DNA from: Roseiconus nitratireducens
Lineage (GTDB): Bacteria > Planctomycetota > Planctomycetia > Pirellulales > Pirellulaceae
Length of the DNA stretch: 64,000 nucleotides
Direction: 5' to 3'
Assembly (NCBI RefSeq): GCF_008629675.1
Contig: NZ_VWOX01000007.1
Location: 124,001-188,000 of the forward strand
In this document: one piece after another, positions 18,491 through 27,100 of the stretch
How the letters are laid out: every line of letters starts with the position of its first letter
How positions within the stretch are numbered: position 1 is the stretch's first letter
Position numbers and translations under genes: made by a program
Notes under the pieces: model-generated
The model's database searches: none
Told to the model about the DNA's origin: nothing
Seen by the model: the letters and a program-made list of their open reading frames with translations, nothing else

Positions 18491-18758
18491 GACCGAAACG
18501 TAATTCAAGTCCGGACCGGCAGAAGTTGCGTAACGTGGTTGGGGTTCCACCTGACCACGGGAGCAGCGTTGGCGAGGTCCCGCCGACCGGAGCAAGGCTC
18601 TCCCGTCCACCAGCGAGGCGCAGAAGGTTAATCGCGTGGTCAAAACCGCGCGTGATTCAATGGCATGGGGTCGCACATCGGGCGTCGTTTACCTTCGAAC
18701 CGTGGCATCCAACGCTCCGAAATTCGGCACTCCTTGAAGCACGACAAGATCAGAATTC

Positions 18759-19163
18759 ATGGTTAGTACATTGGCAACTGAAAAGCAGGCCGCGGCGATC
18801 AAGCAGCGGATGCAAGAGATCCGCACCGACCTGCCTTACCGCGTTGACTACGCGCGTGACGAAGTTAACGAACGCGTCAAAAGACTGACCGACTGGAAGT
18901 ATCACATGAAGCAACACCCGCTTCCCATTGTTGCCGGAGCGGTCGTGCTGGGGTACTTGCTGGTGCCGGAGAAGGCATCTCCCCAGAAAGTGGTTGTGCA
19001 TCGCGAGTCCGGCGACGGTATCGCCTCGGAGCCTGCTAAGAAGGGGCTTCTTAGCGGGATCGTGGGAGCAATTGCGACGATTGCGATGAAACAGGCGACC
19101 ACCATGGCAGCGGGTTACGTCTCGGACATGCTCCGGCCGGAGCGTCCACATCACGACGGATAG
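18759..19163 (+). CDS. Hypothetical single-pass membrane protein of the stress cluster (134 aa)
   Basis: A charged helical N-terminus (about 1-50, with heptad-like spacing) leads to a membrane helix (about 53-70: HPLPIVAGAVVLGYLLVPE), a polar linker, then a second Ala/Ile/Gly-rich hydrophobic patch (about 98-125). The pattern of an amphipathic helix then a short membrane segment resembles DUF883/YqjD-type proteins, but I cannot assign a family. It lies 268 bases after the CsbD-like gene and 54 before the next, all on the same strand. Confidence 0.72.
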   Translation: MVSTLATEKQAAAIKQRMQEIRTDLPYRVDYARDEVNERVKRLTDWKYHMKQHPLPIVAGAVVLGYLLVPEKASPQKVVVHRESGDGIASEPAKKGLLSGIVGAIATIAMKQATTMAAGYVSDMLRPERPHHDG

Positions 19164-19217
19164 ATCGACACGGGTTGATCTTCGGAAACGTCATCGCACC
19201 AAACAAAGAACTTTCAC

Positions 19218-19421
19218 ATGATTGCTCCAACCGCTCACAAGCCGACCACATCTGACGTCGGCTATCGACGCGTGTCCGCCGTCGAGCGAGATCTTGAAAG
19301 ATCCGTCGCGCAGAAAGATTTCGTCTCACGCGCGATCGGCAATTACCCGGTCGTCGCTCTCGTGACGGCCACGGCCATCGGGGTCTCCCTCGGTTGGTTC
19401 GTGAAACGTCACTTGAAATGA
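19218..19421 (+). CDS. Tiny DUF883-like tail-anchored protein (67 aa)
   Basis: The 67 residues comprise a polar N-terminus (about 1-35) and a C-terminal membrane helix (GNYPVVALVTATAIGVSLGW, about 41-60) ending in KRHLK. The pattern Y-P-x-x-A followed by a glycine-rich helix and a basic end is like the C-terminus of DUF883 proteins. It is part of the same-strand cluster, with 24 bases to the next gene. Function unknown. Confidence 0.7.
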   Translation: MIAPTAHKPTTSDVGYRRVSAVERDLERSVAQKDFVSRAIGNYPVVALVTATAIGVSLGWFVKRHLK

Positions 19422-19445
19422 TTCAGACAGAGAACAGGCCAAACC

Positions 19446-19955
19446 ATGGAATCACCATCGAGTGTTCGACGCGTGATGGGCGACGTCATCGACTTGTGTG
19501 AGTTGCAGATGCAGCTGCTGTCGGTGGATGCCCAGTCGGCACAACGAAAACTGACCCGAGCGGTGGCCTGTGGAGCGACCGCTGCGGTGCTCGCCGGATC
19601 GGCGCTGACTGCCGCCGTTTTCGGAGGCGGGTACCTGCTGCACGAGCTAACGGAATTGACCGTGGGAGTTTCGATGTTGATCGTCAGCGGCGCCGTCTTT
19701 GTCGTTGTCGCGATCATGTTGTTCGTTGCCATTTCGTCCCTCAACGCGGCTGCCGCCGCAATGTCGGAAACCAAGTCGGAATTTGCTGAGAATCTGCGGT
19801 GGCTGAAAGCAACCTTGATCTCGCCCGAAACGTCTGCACGGAACCAATTGCGGGACGAATCCTTTCCCCGCTACCAAACTTATGAAGACAGTGTCGATCG
19901 GCCGAACGGTTCGGCCGGTGACCGACCTTCCGCTTACCCTTCGCCCAACAGGTGA
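19446..19955 (+). CDS. Holin-X/YqjE-family membrane protein
   Basis: The 169-residue protein has a short N-terminal amphipathic helix and two adjacent membrane helices (about 38-66 and 72-98) separated by a tight turn (HELTELTVG). A hydrophilic helical tail follows. This is the layout of the phage_holin_3_6/YqjE family, which despite its name is usually chromosomal and often sits beside DUF883 and CsbD-like genes, as here. Lysis is not implied. Its stop overlaps the longer reading of the next gene, so the two are probably cotranslated. Confidence 0.82.
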   Translation: MESPSSVRRVMGDVIDLCELQMQLLSVDAQSAQRKLTRAVACGATAAVLAGSALTAAVFGGGYLLHELTELTVGVSMLIVSGAVFVVVAIMLFVAISSLNAAAAAMSETKSEFAENLRWLKATLISPETSARNQLRDESFPRYQTYEDSVDRPNGSAGDRPSAYPSPNR

Positions 19956-19960
19956 TTTCG

Positions 19961-20203
19961 ATGGAAAATGAGACTGCCGCATCGCACGAACACGCAAAGC
20001 TGTCCGAACAGGCTCGAGAGCAGGCCCAGCACTTCGCTCACTCGGCCGTCGAAGTCGGCCAGGAAGCTGCGCAGCACTATGTCAAGGAACCGGCAAAAGA
20101 CCTGTTCGGACTGGCCAAGGAATACGCCAAGGACAACCCGGACGTGGCGGCGTGCTGGGCATTTGGTCTGGGTTTCCTGCTGGGCTGGAAGCTGAAGCCC
20201 TGA
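19961..20203 (+). CDS. DUF883/YqjD-like small membrane protein (80 aa)
   Basis: ATG 19961 is preferred over GTG 19952 because AGGTG sits six bases before it. The product is an amphipathic Ala/Gln/Glu helix (about 10-55) followed by a short C-terminal membrane helix (CWAFGLGFLLGWKLKP). This is YqjD/ElaB-like, a tail-anchored type linked in enterobacteria to stationary phase and to ribosome binding at the membrane. It is the next-to-last member of the cluster. Confidence 0.78.
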   Translation: MENETAASHEHAKLSEQAREQAQHFAHSAVEVGQEAAQHYVKEPAKDLFGLAKEYAKDNPDVAACWAFGLGFLLGWKLKP

Positions 20204-20419
20204 CCCGTTGAGTTTTGACTCGCTTGAAGTCCTGATGTCTGAATGGGCCGAACGCCTTCGCCAGACAGGGCCACCGGACAGGGCCAGTCCCAGCCGGTGG
20301 TCGCCCGTTATCCGCCACTGGTTCGCCAATGCCAGGACGCCGTGAGGTCACCCCTGGCAACCTTTGGTTCATTGACCGCGCAGCCGATGATGGCTGCTGC
20401 CACATTTCCAAAACCTTGA

Positions 20420-20758
20420 ATGATGCTTGAGCAAATCCAAGAAAAGCTTGACGAACTGAAATCGAACGCGACCGATCGCGAGTTTCAACCCGAAGACGAT
20501 GCGAACGCGGGTATCGCTCCGGCAGAAAATGCACTGGCGTTCGTCGCGGCGATGGGAGCGACCTTTCTAGCTAGAAATGCTTTGCAAGCCGGTTGGAAGC
20601 AGACGTTTGATGAAGTGCCGCCAAAGAATCCCGCCTCGCATGAGGTTCAATGGCGAGAGGCGCTGCTGTGGGGCGCCGTTTCTGGGGCCTTGATCGGAAT
20701 TGCCCGAATCGCGTCGCGTCGTGCATCCTCGCACGCCTACCGTCGATTTCACTCGTAG
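20420..20758 (+). CDS. DUF4235-family membrane protein
   Basis: The C-terminal two thirds fit the DUF4235 pattern: a helix with NALQAGWKQTFDEVPPKNP, followed by WREALLWGAVSGALIGIARI and an Arg-rich end (about 50-108). The family is found in small stress-associated membrane proteins of unknown role. The N-terminal 45 residues are acidic and polar. Two adjacent ATG codons (20420, 20423) can start it. It lies 216 bases after the previous cluster gene and is followed by a family-2 hairpin repeat. Confidence 0.8.
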   Translation: MMLEQIQEKLDELKSNATDREFQPEDDANAGIAPAENALAFVAAMGATFLARNALQAGWKQTFDEVPPKNPASHEVQWREALLWGAVSGALIGIARIASRRASSHAYRRFHS

Positions 20759-20797
20759 AGCAGCCCGTTTCCAGACGCTGACCCTTCATTGACTCCA

Positions 20798-20850
20798 GTC
20801 GCGAAGCGCCGACAGTTCCCTGCCGTCGGCGTAGGCCGACGGAAGCCGCG
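20798..20850. repeat. Dispersed hairpin repeat, family 2, copy 2
   Basis: CCGTCGGC (20823-20830) and GCCGACGG (20835-20842) pair around GTAG. Flanks match copy 1 at 8333-8395 (CCCTGCCGTCGGCG core). It lies between two convergent genes, so it may terminate both. Confidence 0.7.
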
Positions 20851-20864
20851 ACACAGATCAACAA

Positions 20865-22340
20865 TCAGGCGACCGGCTCAATTTCGACGTTGCTCTTCAG
20901 CGAAATCTTGTACGTCGTAATGCGGTCGCGAAGTTTTCCGCGGGTGATCCCGAGAATCTCAGCCGCCTGGCTCTGATTGCCATCGGTCGCCTTGAGCACC
21001 TCGGTGATCACGTAACGTTCCATGTACTCGGTGGCTTCCGCGTACACGTTGGACGATTTCTCCGAGAGCAGTTTGCGAACCAGTTGCGGAAGTCCCGATC
21101 CGGGAATGGATGCCGCCGGGCTGCCGTTGGCGGCAGGGCGTTGCTGGGAGTCGACCGCACCGGTCGTCGATCGGACGATCTCGGCGGGCAGCACGTCAGG
21201 CGTGATCACCGGCATGACCGAGTCCAAGACGCTGCGGCGAATGACGGCTCGCAACTGGCGGACGTTTCCTGGCCAGTGATAGTTCGTCAGCATATCGACG
21301 GCCTCCGGCGAAAGTCCTTCCAGGTCAGGTTTCTTGAACTCGGCCTTCGCTTGGGCCAGAAAGAACTGGATGAGCGCGGGCACATCGCTCAGACGTTCTC
21401 GCAGCGGTGGCAGTTCGATGGTCACGCCGTTCAGGCGGTACAGCAGGTCTTCGCGGTACTCGCCATCGGTGACCATCTGTTCCAACGGTCGGTTTGTTGC
21501 CGCGATGATCCGGACGTCGGTGGTCAGTTCCTTATTGCCGCCGACCCGCTCGAATCGTTGTTCCTGCAGCACGCGCAGCACTTTCGCCTGAACCGCTGGG
21601 GCCATGTCCCCGATTTCGTCCAGGAACAGGGTGCCGCCGTTGCACTGTTCGAACTTTCCAATACGGCGAGACTCGGCGCCCGTGAAGGAGCCCTTCTCAT
21701 GCCCAAACAGTTCGCTCTCCAGGAGGTTGTCCGGGAGCGCGGCACAGTTCACTGCCAGGAACGGTTCGTCGCCGCGGTGGCTGTATTGATAGAGCGCTCG
21801 TGCAACCAACTCCTTCCCGGTTCCGCTTTCACCGCGAACCAAAACGGGAACGTCTTGCTTGCTGACTTTCCCGATTGCCTTGAACACGTCCAGCATCGCG
21901 GACGAACGTCCAATGAACAACTCGGCCGAATCATCGTCGTGTTGGTCGTTGGCGCTGATGGCGACGGGGACGCTGCTGATCTGCCGTTGCTCAATGGCTT
22001 TCTCGACCAGGTCTCGCAACGGTTCCACCGCCAGCGGTTTGGCAACGTAGTCGTAGGCGCCCAATTGCATCGCTTCGATAGCCGTGCCGCTGGCCGCTTC
22101 GACGGTCATGAAGATCACGGGAATGCGGCGGTCGAAGTCCTTGATCTCGCAATAGACGGCCAGCCCGTTCTGGTCCGGTAACTGGATGTCCAGCAAAACC
22201 GCGTCAAAGGACCCCCGCCGGAGCTTTGCCAGTCCGTCCGCACCCGTCGCGGCGGTTTCGATTTCGGCAATGTTCGATAGCAACCGTTCGGCAAAAGCCA
22301 GAACGGTTCGGTCATCATCAATGACAAGTAGTTTAGGCAT
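20865..22340 (-). CDS. Sigma54-dependent response regulator (NtrC family), orphan
   Basis: The 491 residues have a receiver domain (about 1-115; D51 in VLLDIQLPD), an AAA+ sigma54-interaction domain (about 140-370; Walker A GESGTGKE at 170-177, loop GSFTGA at 217-222) and a C-terminal Fis-type helix-turn-helix with QSQAAEILGITRGKLRDRI. The loop is one substitution from GAFTGA, so sigma54 contact should be possible. ATG 22340 is chosen over GTG 22349. No kinase gene adjoins it, so its partner is elsewhere. Candidates include the free HPt protein or the hybrid kinases at 24-38 kb, which is inference only. Confidence 0.93.
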   Translation of the reverse strand: MPKLLVIDDDRTVLAFAERLLSNIAEIETAATGADGLAKLRRGSFDAVLLDIQLPDQNGLAVYCEIKDFDRRIPVIFMTVEAASGTAIEAMQLGAYDYVAKPLAVEPLRDLVEKAIEQRQISSVPVAISANDQHDDDSAELFIGRSSAMLDVFKAIGKVSKQDVPVLVRGESGTGKELVARALYQYSHRGDEPFLAVNCAALPDNLLESELFGHEKGSFTGAESRRIGKFEQCNGGTLFLDEIGDMAPAVQAKVLRVLQEQRFERVGGNKELTTDVRIIAATNRPLEQMVTDGEYREDLLYRLNGVTIELPPLRERLSDVPALIQFFLAQAKAEFKKPDLEGLSPEAVDMLTNYHWPGNVRQLRAVIRRSVLDSVMPVITPDVLPAEIVRSTTGAVDSQQRPAANGSPAASIPGSGLPQLVRKLLSEKSSNVYAEATEYMERYVITEVLKATDGNQSQAAEILGITRGKLRDRITTYKISLKSNVEIEPVA

Positions 22341-22755
22341 ACGGACCACTCAAGCGACGGGCGTTGAACGTATTTTGTTCTGTAGTGACGGGAAACGAGT
22401 TGCGATGCCTGCTGCCATAGGAGATTCCGCACGATCCATCAATATACGGAATGTCAGCCGGATGTCGAATATCCGACGTCAATTTTACGGCGCCCGCGGC
22501 AAAAACAGGTCGCGACTGCCGACCGGATGGCATGCACGGTGGCCGCCGGCGTGAGGCTCACGCCGGCGGCCATGAGGGCGGGCCGGCAGCCGGATCCATA
22601 CCGGCTTTCCGCCGCGCCATCGGGGCGATGGCGTGCCCGGGACCACAAAAAGGCGGTTGCGGAAACGGGTGCGCCGTAGTGCCCTCGGTGACCGACTGCC
22701 CTGTCGATCTCCGCTGTCTGGCACTGCCCGGCCGGATCCGTCGTCAACGCCGTGC
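22341..22755. other. Intergenic region with a palindrome
   Basis: About 415 bases lie between two leftward genes. GGCCGCCGGCGTGAG (22541-22555) and CTCACGCCGGCGGCC (22557-22571) form a perfect 15-base palindrome around a single G, flanked by CAT repeats. No reading frame here looks like a gene. Confidence 0.6.
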
Positions 22756-23229
22756 TCAGCCCTGTGAGGCGTGCGTTTGCACCAACTGGAAGAGTTTGTC
22801 GTCGGTCACAGAGATTTCTTCATATTGCCGCTGCAGTTGGGTCTTCAGCGGTTCGTCGTTGATCAGCCGAAGCACCAATTCGTAAGCTTCCTTGATGAAA
22901 CCCTCTCCCCGTTGGATCTCGACCAGGATCGGATAGGCGTCACCGCCGCTGAGTCGCGCTCGCAGGTCCATCCACAGCCGATGCGTGGTCGCCGCGACGC
23001 TGCCACGGTCGTCCGCGTCCGTGCGATCGCCAAGCCATTGCCGAAGCTCTTGGGCGGAGGCCGAACGCTGGTCGGCCAGAGAGCTGAACCACGACGTCAG
23101 ATCGGAATCTTTGACCAGTTTGGCCGCCTCGCGGAATCCATGGGCGGAATCCACATTGGCGCGGACCAGTTTGTGGACCTTGTCGGCCACGGGGCCATCG
23201 GAGGCTTTGGGGGTGCGTTGAGGTTCCAT
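22756..23229 (-). CDS. PA2169/DUF2383-family four-helix-bundle protein
   Basis: The 157 residues are almost wholly helical and match the family plan: helix 1 VHKLVRANVDSAHGFREAAK, helix 2 LTSWFSSLADQRSASAQELR, then two more helices with GEGFIKEAYELVLRLINDEP. The family resembles ferritin-like four-helix bundles, but no Glu/His di-iron pattern is evident. The family often accompanies stress clusters; its function is unknown. No ribosome site stands out before the ATG. Confidence 0.85.
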   Translation of the reverse strand: MEPQRTPKASDGPVADKVHKLVRANVDSAHGFREAAKLVKDSDLTSWFSSLADQRSASAQELRQWLGDRTDADDRGSVAATTHRLWMDLRARLSGGDAYPILVEIQRGEGFIKEAYELVLRLINDEPLKTQLQRQYEEISVTDDKLFQLVQTHASQG

Positions 23230-24102
23230 GGGCGGTTTCCCTGGAAAGGGCCAGTGTGAAAAAGGCCAGTGAACGTTGGGGGAGCCGGGGTTGGTTGTTG
23301 GAATCGAGTCGCCGGAGGTCGCCGACGTTTGCCGTGTCCCATAGGGACGACGTTCAGCCGATCCGCTATTTTCATTGATTGCCGGTCGAATGACGTGACC
23401 GATTCTATTGTTTCGCTGACGTTCTTCTTTCGCCGGCCCGGGGGGTGACGCTGTTCAGCTCGGCTTTGTCTGAAAGCGAGTCACGACGCTCGCCAGAGCG
23501 TGGCTTTCCGCCGTGATCGCGAGCGCAGCGATGCAATCGCTATGCCGTGTCGCAACGTCCACCGCCTCGCGTCTTTCGTTCCCGTTGCTCCGTTGAAACC
23601 TCCGCGGGCGATGGTGCCGGAGCGCCCGGGAGATCTCCGTCGGCGGCTCTTTCCTGGGGCCAGACTCAAGCCACTCCCAGCGGTCAGACTGTCACAGCGG
23701 AAGCTGGATCGAACTTGGTGGTCCGCCAGTTGCATGCCACCGGCGGAAACTGCCCGCGAGGGCACGCGGAAATGCGTCGACAGCCAGGCCTTCGCTGCGA
23801 GTTTCCGGGAGACCGGTAAGCCTTTCCGGAGAATTTGGCAAAGCTGTTGCGGCGTGACCGGACTGCCGTGCCGAGCGATGACCAACCAACGGTGGCGAAT
23901 CGTTCATCGCAGCTGCGCGATCCCCGTTCGGCCTGGTCGGTTTTCGTGCACCGCAAAATGGTGATGCGGGGTTGGAGCCGGCTTGCGCTCCCCGTTGGGC
24001 AATCGCTGCGACGGCATAGAATAGAGTGGGGCAGCTTTCGTTTCGCGGTGGCATCGATTACAAGCGACCGAAGGTTGAATAGGGACATCATGAAACGAGA
24101 CT
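23230..24102. other. Long intergenic region
   Basis: About 870 bases lie between the leftward DUF2383 gene and the rightward hybrid kinase. Open frames on both strands (for example 23500-23964) are Arg/Pro-rich, lack ribosome sites and look like chance frames of GC-rich DNA. It holds a family-3 repeat (23470-23523). Confidence 0.6.
23470..23523 (+). repeat. Dispersed hairpin repeat, family 3, copy 1
   Basis: The core hairpin is ACGCTC GCCA GAGCGT followed by GGCTTTC and a GATCGCGA end. It matches a copy at 39193-39245 over about 54 bases with few changes. Confidence 0.75.
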
Positions 24103-27100
24103 ATGGCGAGCGAACCGCTGCAATCAGCTGAACAGCAGCTTTCCAAGCTGCAATCCGAGGGGCACCAGTCAGAACAACCGGCCGTCGAACGTGACCGCCC
24201 GGGGATTCATGTCGTTGGCGTGGGAGCATCCGCGGGCGGATTGGAAGCGCTGGAGGAGTTGTTTTCGGTATTGCCCACAGACAGTGGGATGGCGTTTGTC
24301 GTCATCCAACACCTGTCACCGGACTTCAAGAGCCACATGCAGCAATTGCTTGGCCGCAAGACGAAGATGCCGGTGCATCGCGTGGAAAACGGGATGCGGG
24401 TCGATTCAAACGCCGTGTACCTGATCCCGCCGCGAAAGGAGATGGTGATTTCCAGCGGCAAGTTGCTGCTAACGGAGAAAGCGACCGATGGCTCGCTTTC
24501 CCACCCGATCGACCAGTTTTTCCGATCGCTGGCAAGTGATGTCCAAAAGAAGGCCATCGGGGTGGTGTTGTCCGGAACCGGCAGTGACGGATCCCGCGGC
24601 ATCCAGCACATCCATGAGGCCGGCGGTTTCGTCTTGGCCCAGGATGCCAACTCGGCTCGGTTTGACGGGATGCCGTTGAGTGCGGCGGCGACCGGGTGTG
24701 TCGACGTGGTGGCGGAGCCCGCGGCGATCGCGGAGGCCTTGCTGCGTTACACGCGGGACGGTTGGAACGCCGAGCGGATTGCCGCCAGCACACTGATGGC
24801 TGGCCGATCCGAGGGAATCGACCGGATCTTTGAATTGCTGCAGCAGCAACACGGTCTGGATTTTTCCTTTTACAAATCCAGCACGGTTGGGCGGCGGATT
24901 CAACGCCGATTGGAACTCTCGCGGTCCAAGTCCATCGAGCAGTACATCGCTCAGATTGAGAACAATCCCGGGGAGATCAATGACCTGTACAAGGATCTGT
25001 TGATTGGCGTGACGAAATTCTTTCGTGATCGGGCGGCGTTCGAGACGCTTGAGTCCCAAGTGATTCCCAAGCTGTTTTCAGGAAAAGACAGGCAGGACAC
25101 GATTCGGGTCTGGGTGGCCGGGTGCGCCTCAGGCGAGGAAGCGTACTCGATCGCCATTTTGATCGACGAGGAAATGCGGCGACGGGGGCAGAACCTGGAG
25201 GTCAAGATCTTTGCCACCGACGCCCATCATGGATCGCTGAGCATTGGTGCCAGGGGCGTGTACCCGCCGGATTCGATGTCCGAGATGTCGGCCGATCGCA
25301 AGCAGCGTTATTTTCTGCAAAAGCGCGACGGCTACCACGTTCGGTCTGAGTTACGCCGGAACGTGATCTTCGCGCCGCACAATCTGCTGGAAGATGCGCC
25401 GTTCACGCAGATGGACCTGGTGACGTGTCGCAACCTGCTGATCTACCTTCAGGCTCCGGCCCAGAAAAAGGCGCTGTCTCTGTTCCACTTTGCCCTGAAG
25501 TCCGGGGGGACGCTGTTCCTGGGGCCGAGCGAGACCACCGGCGAGTTGTCGGACGAGTTCGGCGAATTGGACAAACGCTGGCGGATTTACTCCAAACGTC
25601 GTGACGTGCGGCTGCCGCTGGAGCCATCGCTGAAAATGAACATGCCCACCGACACGCGGCAGCGCGGTGCCGTCGCCGTGCATCGCGGCGGCGTGGAGAG
25701 CGCTCTGCTGGCCACTTACGATGTGCTGCTCGATCGCAAGATGCCGCCGAGCATCCTGGTGGATGAGACCCACGAGATTCTGCACGTCTTCGGCGGCGCG
25801 CAACGCTACCTGCAGTACACCAGCGGTCGGCCCAGCAACAACTTGCTCGATTCGATTCTGCCCTCGCTCAAAACGCCGCTGACAGGAGCACTGCAGCACG
25901 CCAAACGCAAAGGGGAGTTGGCCCGCTACACCGGGCTGCAGATTTCTACGGACGCCGGTGTCGAAAACCTGCAGTTAACGGTCGAGCCGATCCAGAATCC
26001 CGCCAAAGGCATCGACAATCTGCTGGTCGAAATCCATGCGGTAGCCGCCCGAAACGAAAACCCCGTCTCCGAGACGGCCGTCGACGTTGGCAAGCTTTCG
26101 CAAGACCGCATCGACCACCTGGAGACGGATCTGCGCTACGCCCAGGAGAACCTGCAGGCGACCATCGAAGAGATGGAAACTTCCAACGAGGAGTTGCAAG
26201 CGACCAATGAGGAGCTGACGGCATCCAACGAAGAACTGCAAAGCACCAATGAGGAATTGCACAGCGTCAACGAGGAGCTGTACACGGTCAACGCGGAACA
26301 CCAACGGCGGGTGGAGGAGCTGACGCAGGCCAACAATGACATGGACAACCTGCTGGCGACCACCCGCGTCGGCGTCATCTTTCTGGATTCGGAATTCTGC
26401 ATCCGGCGGTTCACCCCGGAAGTCGCTCGCGTGTTCCATCTGGTCCCGCAGGACGTCGGACGCTCGATCAAAGGTTTCGTCCACAACTTGAATTACGGTC
26501 GGCTGCTGGAAGACCTGGAAGAGGTTTTCGAATCGCGGGAAGAAAAGGAGGTCAATATTTACGACCGCCAGGGCACGGCGTTCCTGCTGCGAATGTTGCC
26601 CTACCGATCGGGTGACGAAGTCGAGGGCGTGGTGCTAACGCTGATCGATGTTCAAAGCCTGGTCGATGCCAGACGCGAGCTGGAAAAGTTTCGCTACATG
26701 GCCGAGTCGGCGATGGACCTGTTTGTTCTGGCGGACGCTCGGGGCAAGATGCTGTACGTCAACCCGGTTGTGACAACCTTGCTGGGTTACCAAAGCGACG
26801 ACCTGGTCGGGCAGTCGCTGGCGGTGATCGACCAGTCGATGAACAACTCCCGTGTCTCGCAAATGCTATCCCAGTGCGAATCCACGGGAATCGCGCCGTT
26901 TGAAAGTCGTTTGCGACGCCAGGACGACGAGGAGATTTTCGTCGAGATCTCGGTCAGCTCGGTTTCATTCGGGAGCCAACAGTTTCTGTTCGCCACGATG
27001 CGGGATCTCACCGCCCGTCGGCGGGACGAACAACAGTTGCGTTTGCAATACAAGGCGATTGAATCCGCCGTCAACGGGATTCTGATCTGCGACGTTCGCC

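Noticed and set aside
19446..19955. Holin gene implying prophage
   Set aside because: The holin-X/YqjE family is usually chromosomal and no other phage gene is nearby.
23500..23964. 154-residue open frame in the long gap before the LOV kinase
   Set aside because: Arg/Pro/Cys-rich composition, no ribosome site, starts inside a family-3 repeat; typical chance frame in GC-rich DNA.
23984..23998. Sigma54-like TTGGAGCCGGCTTGC before the LOV kinase
   Set aside because: GG and GC are 9 bases apart instead of 10, and the -24 box is poor.
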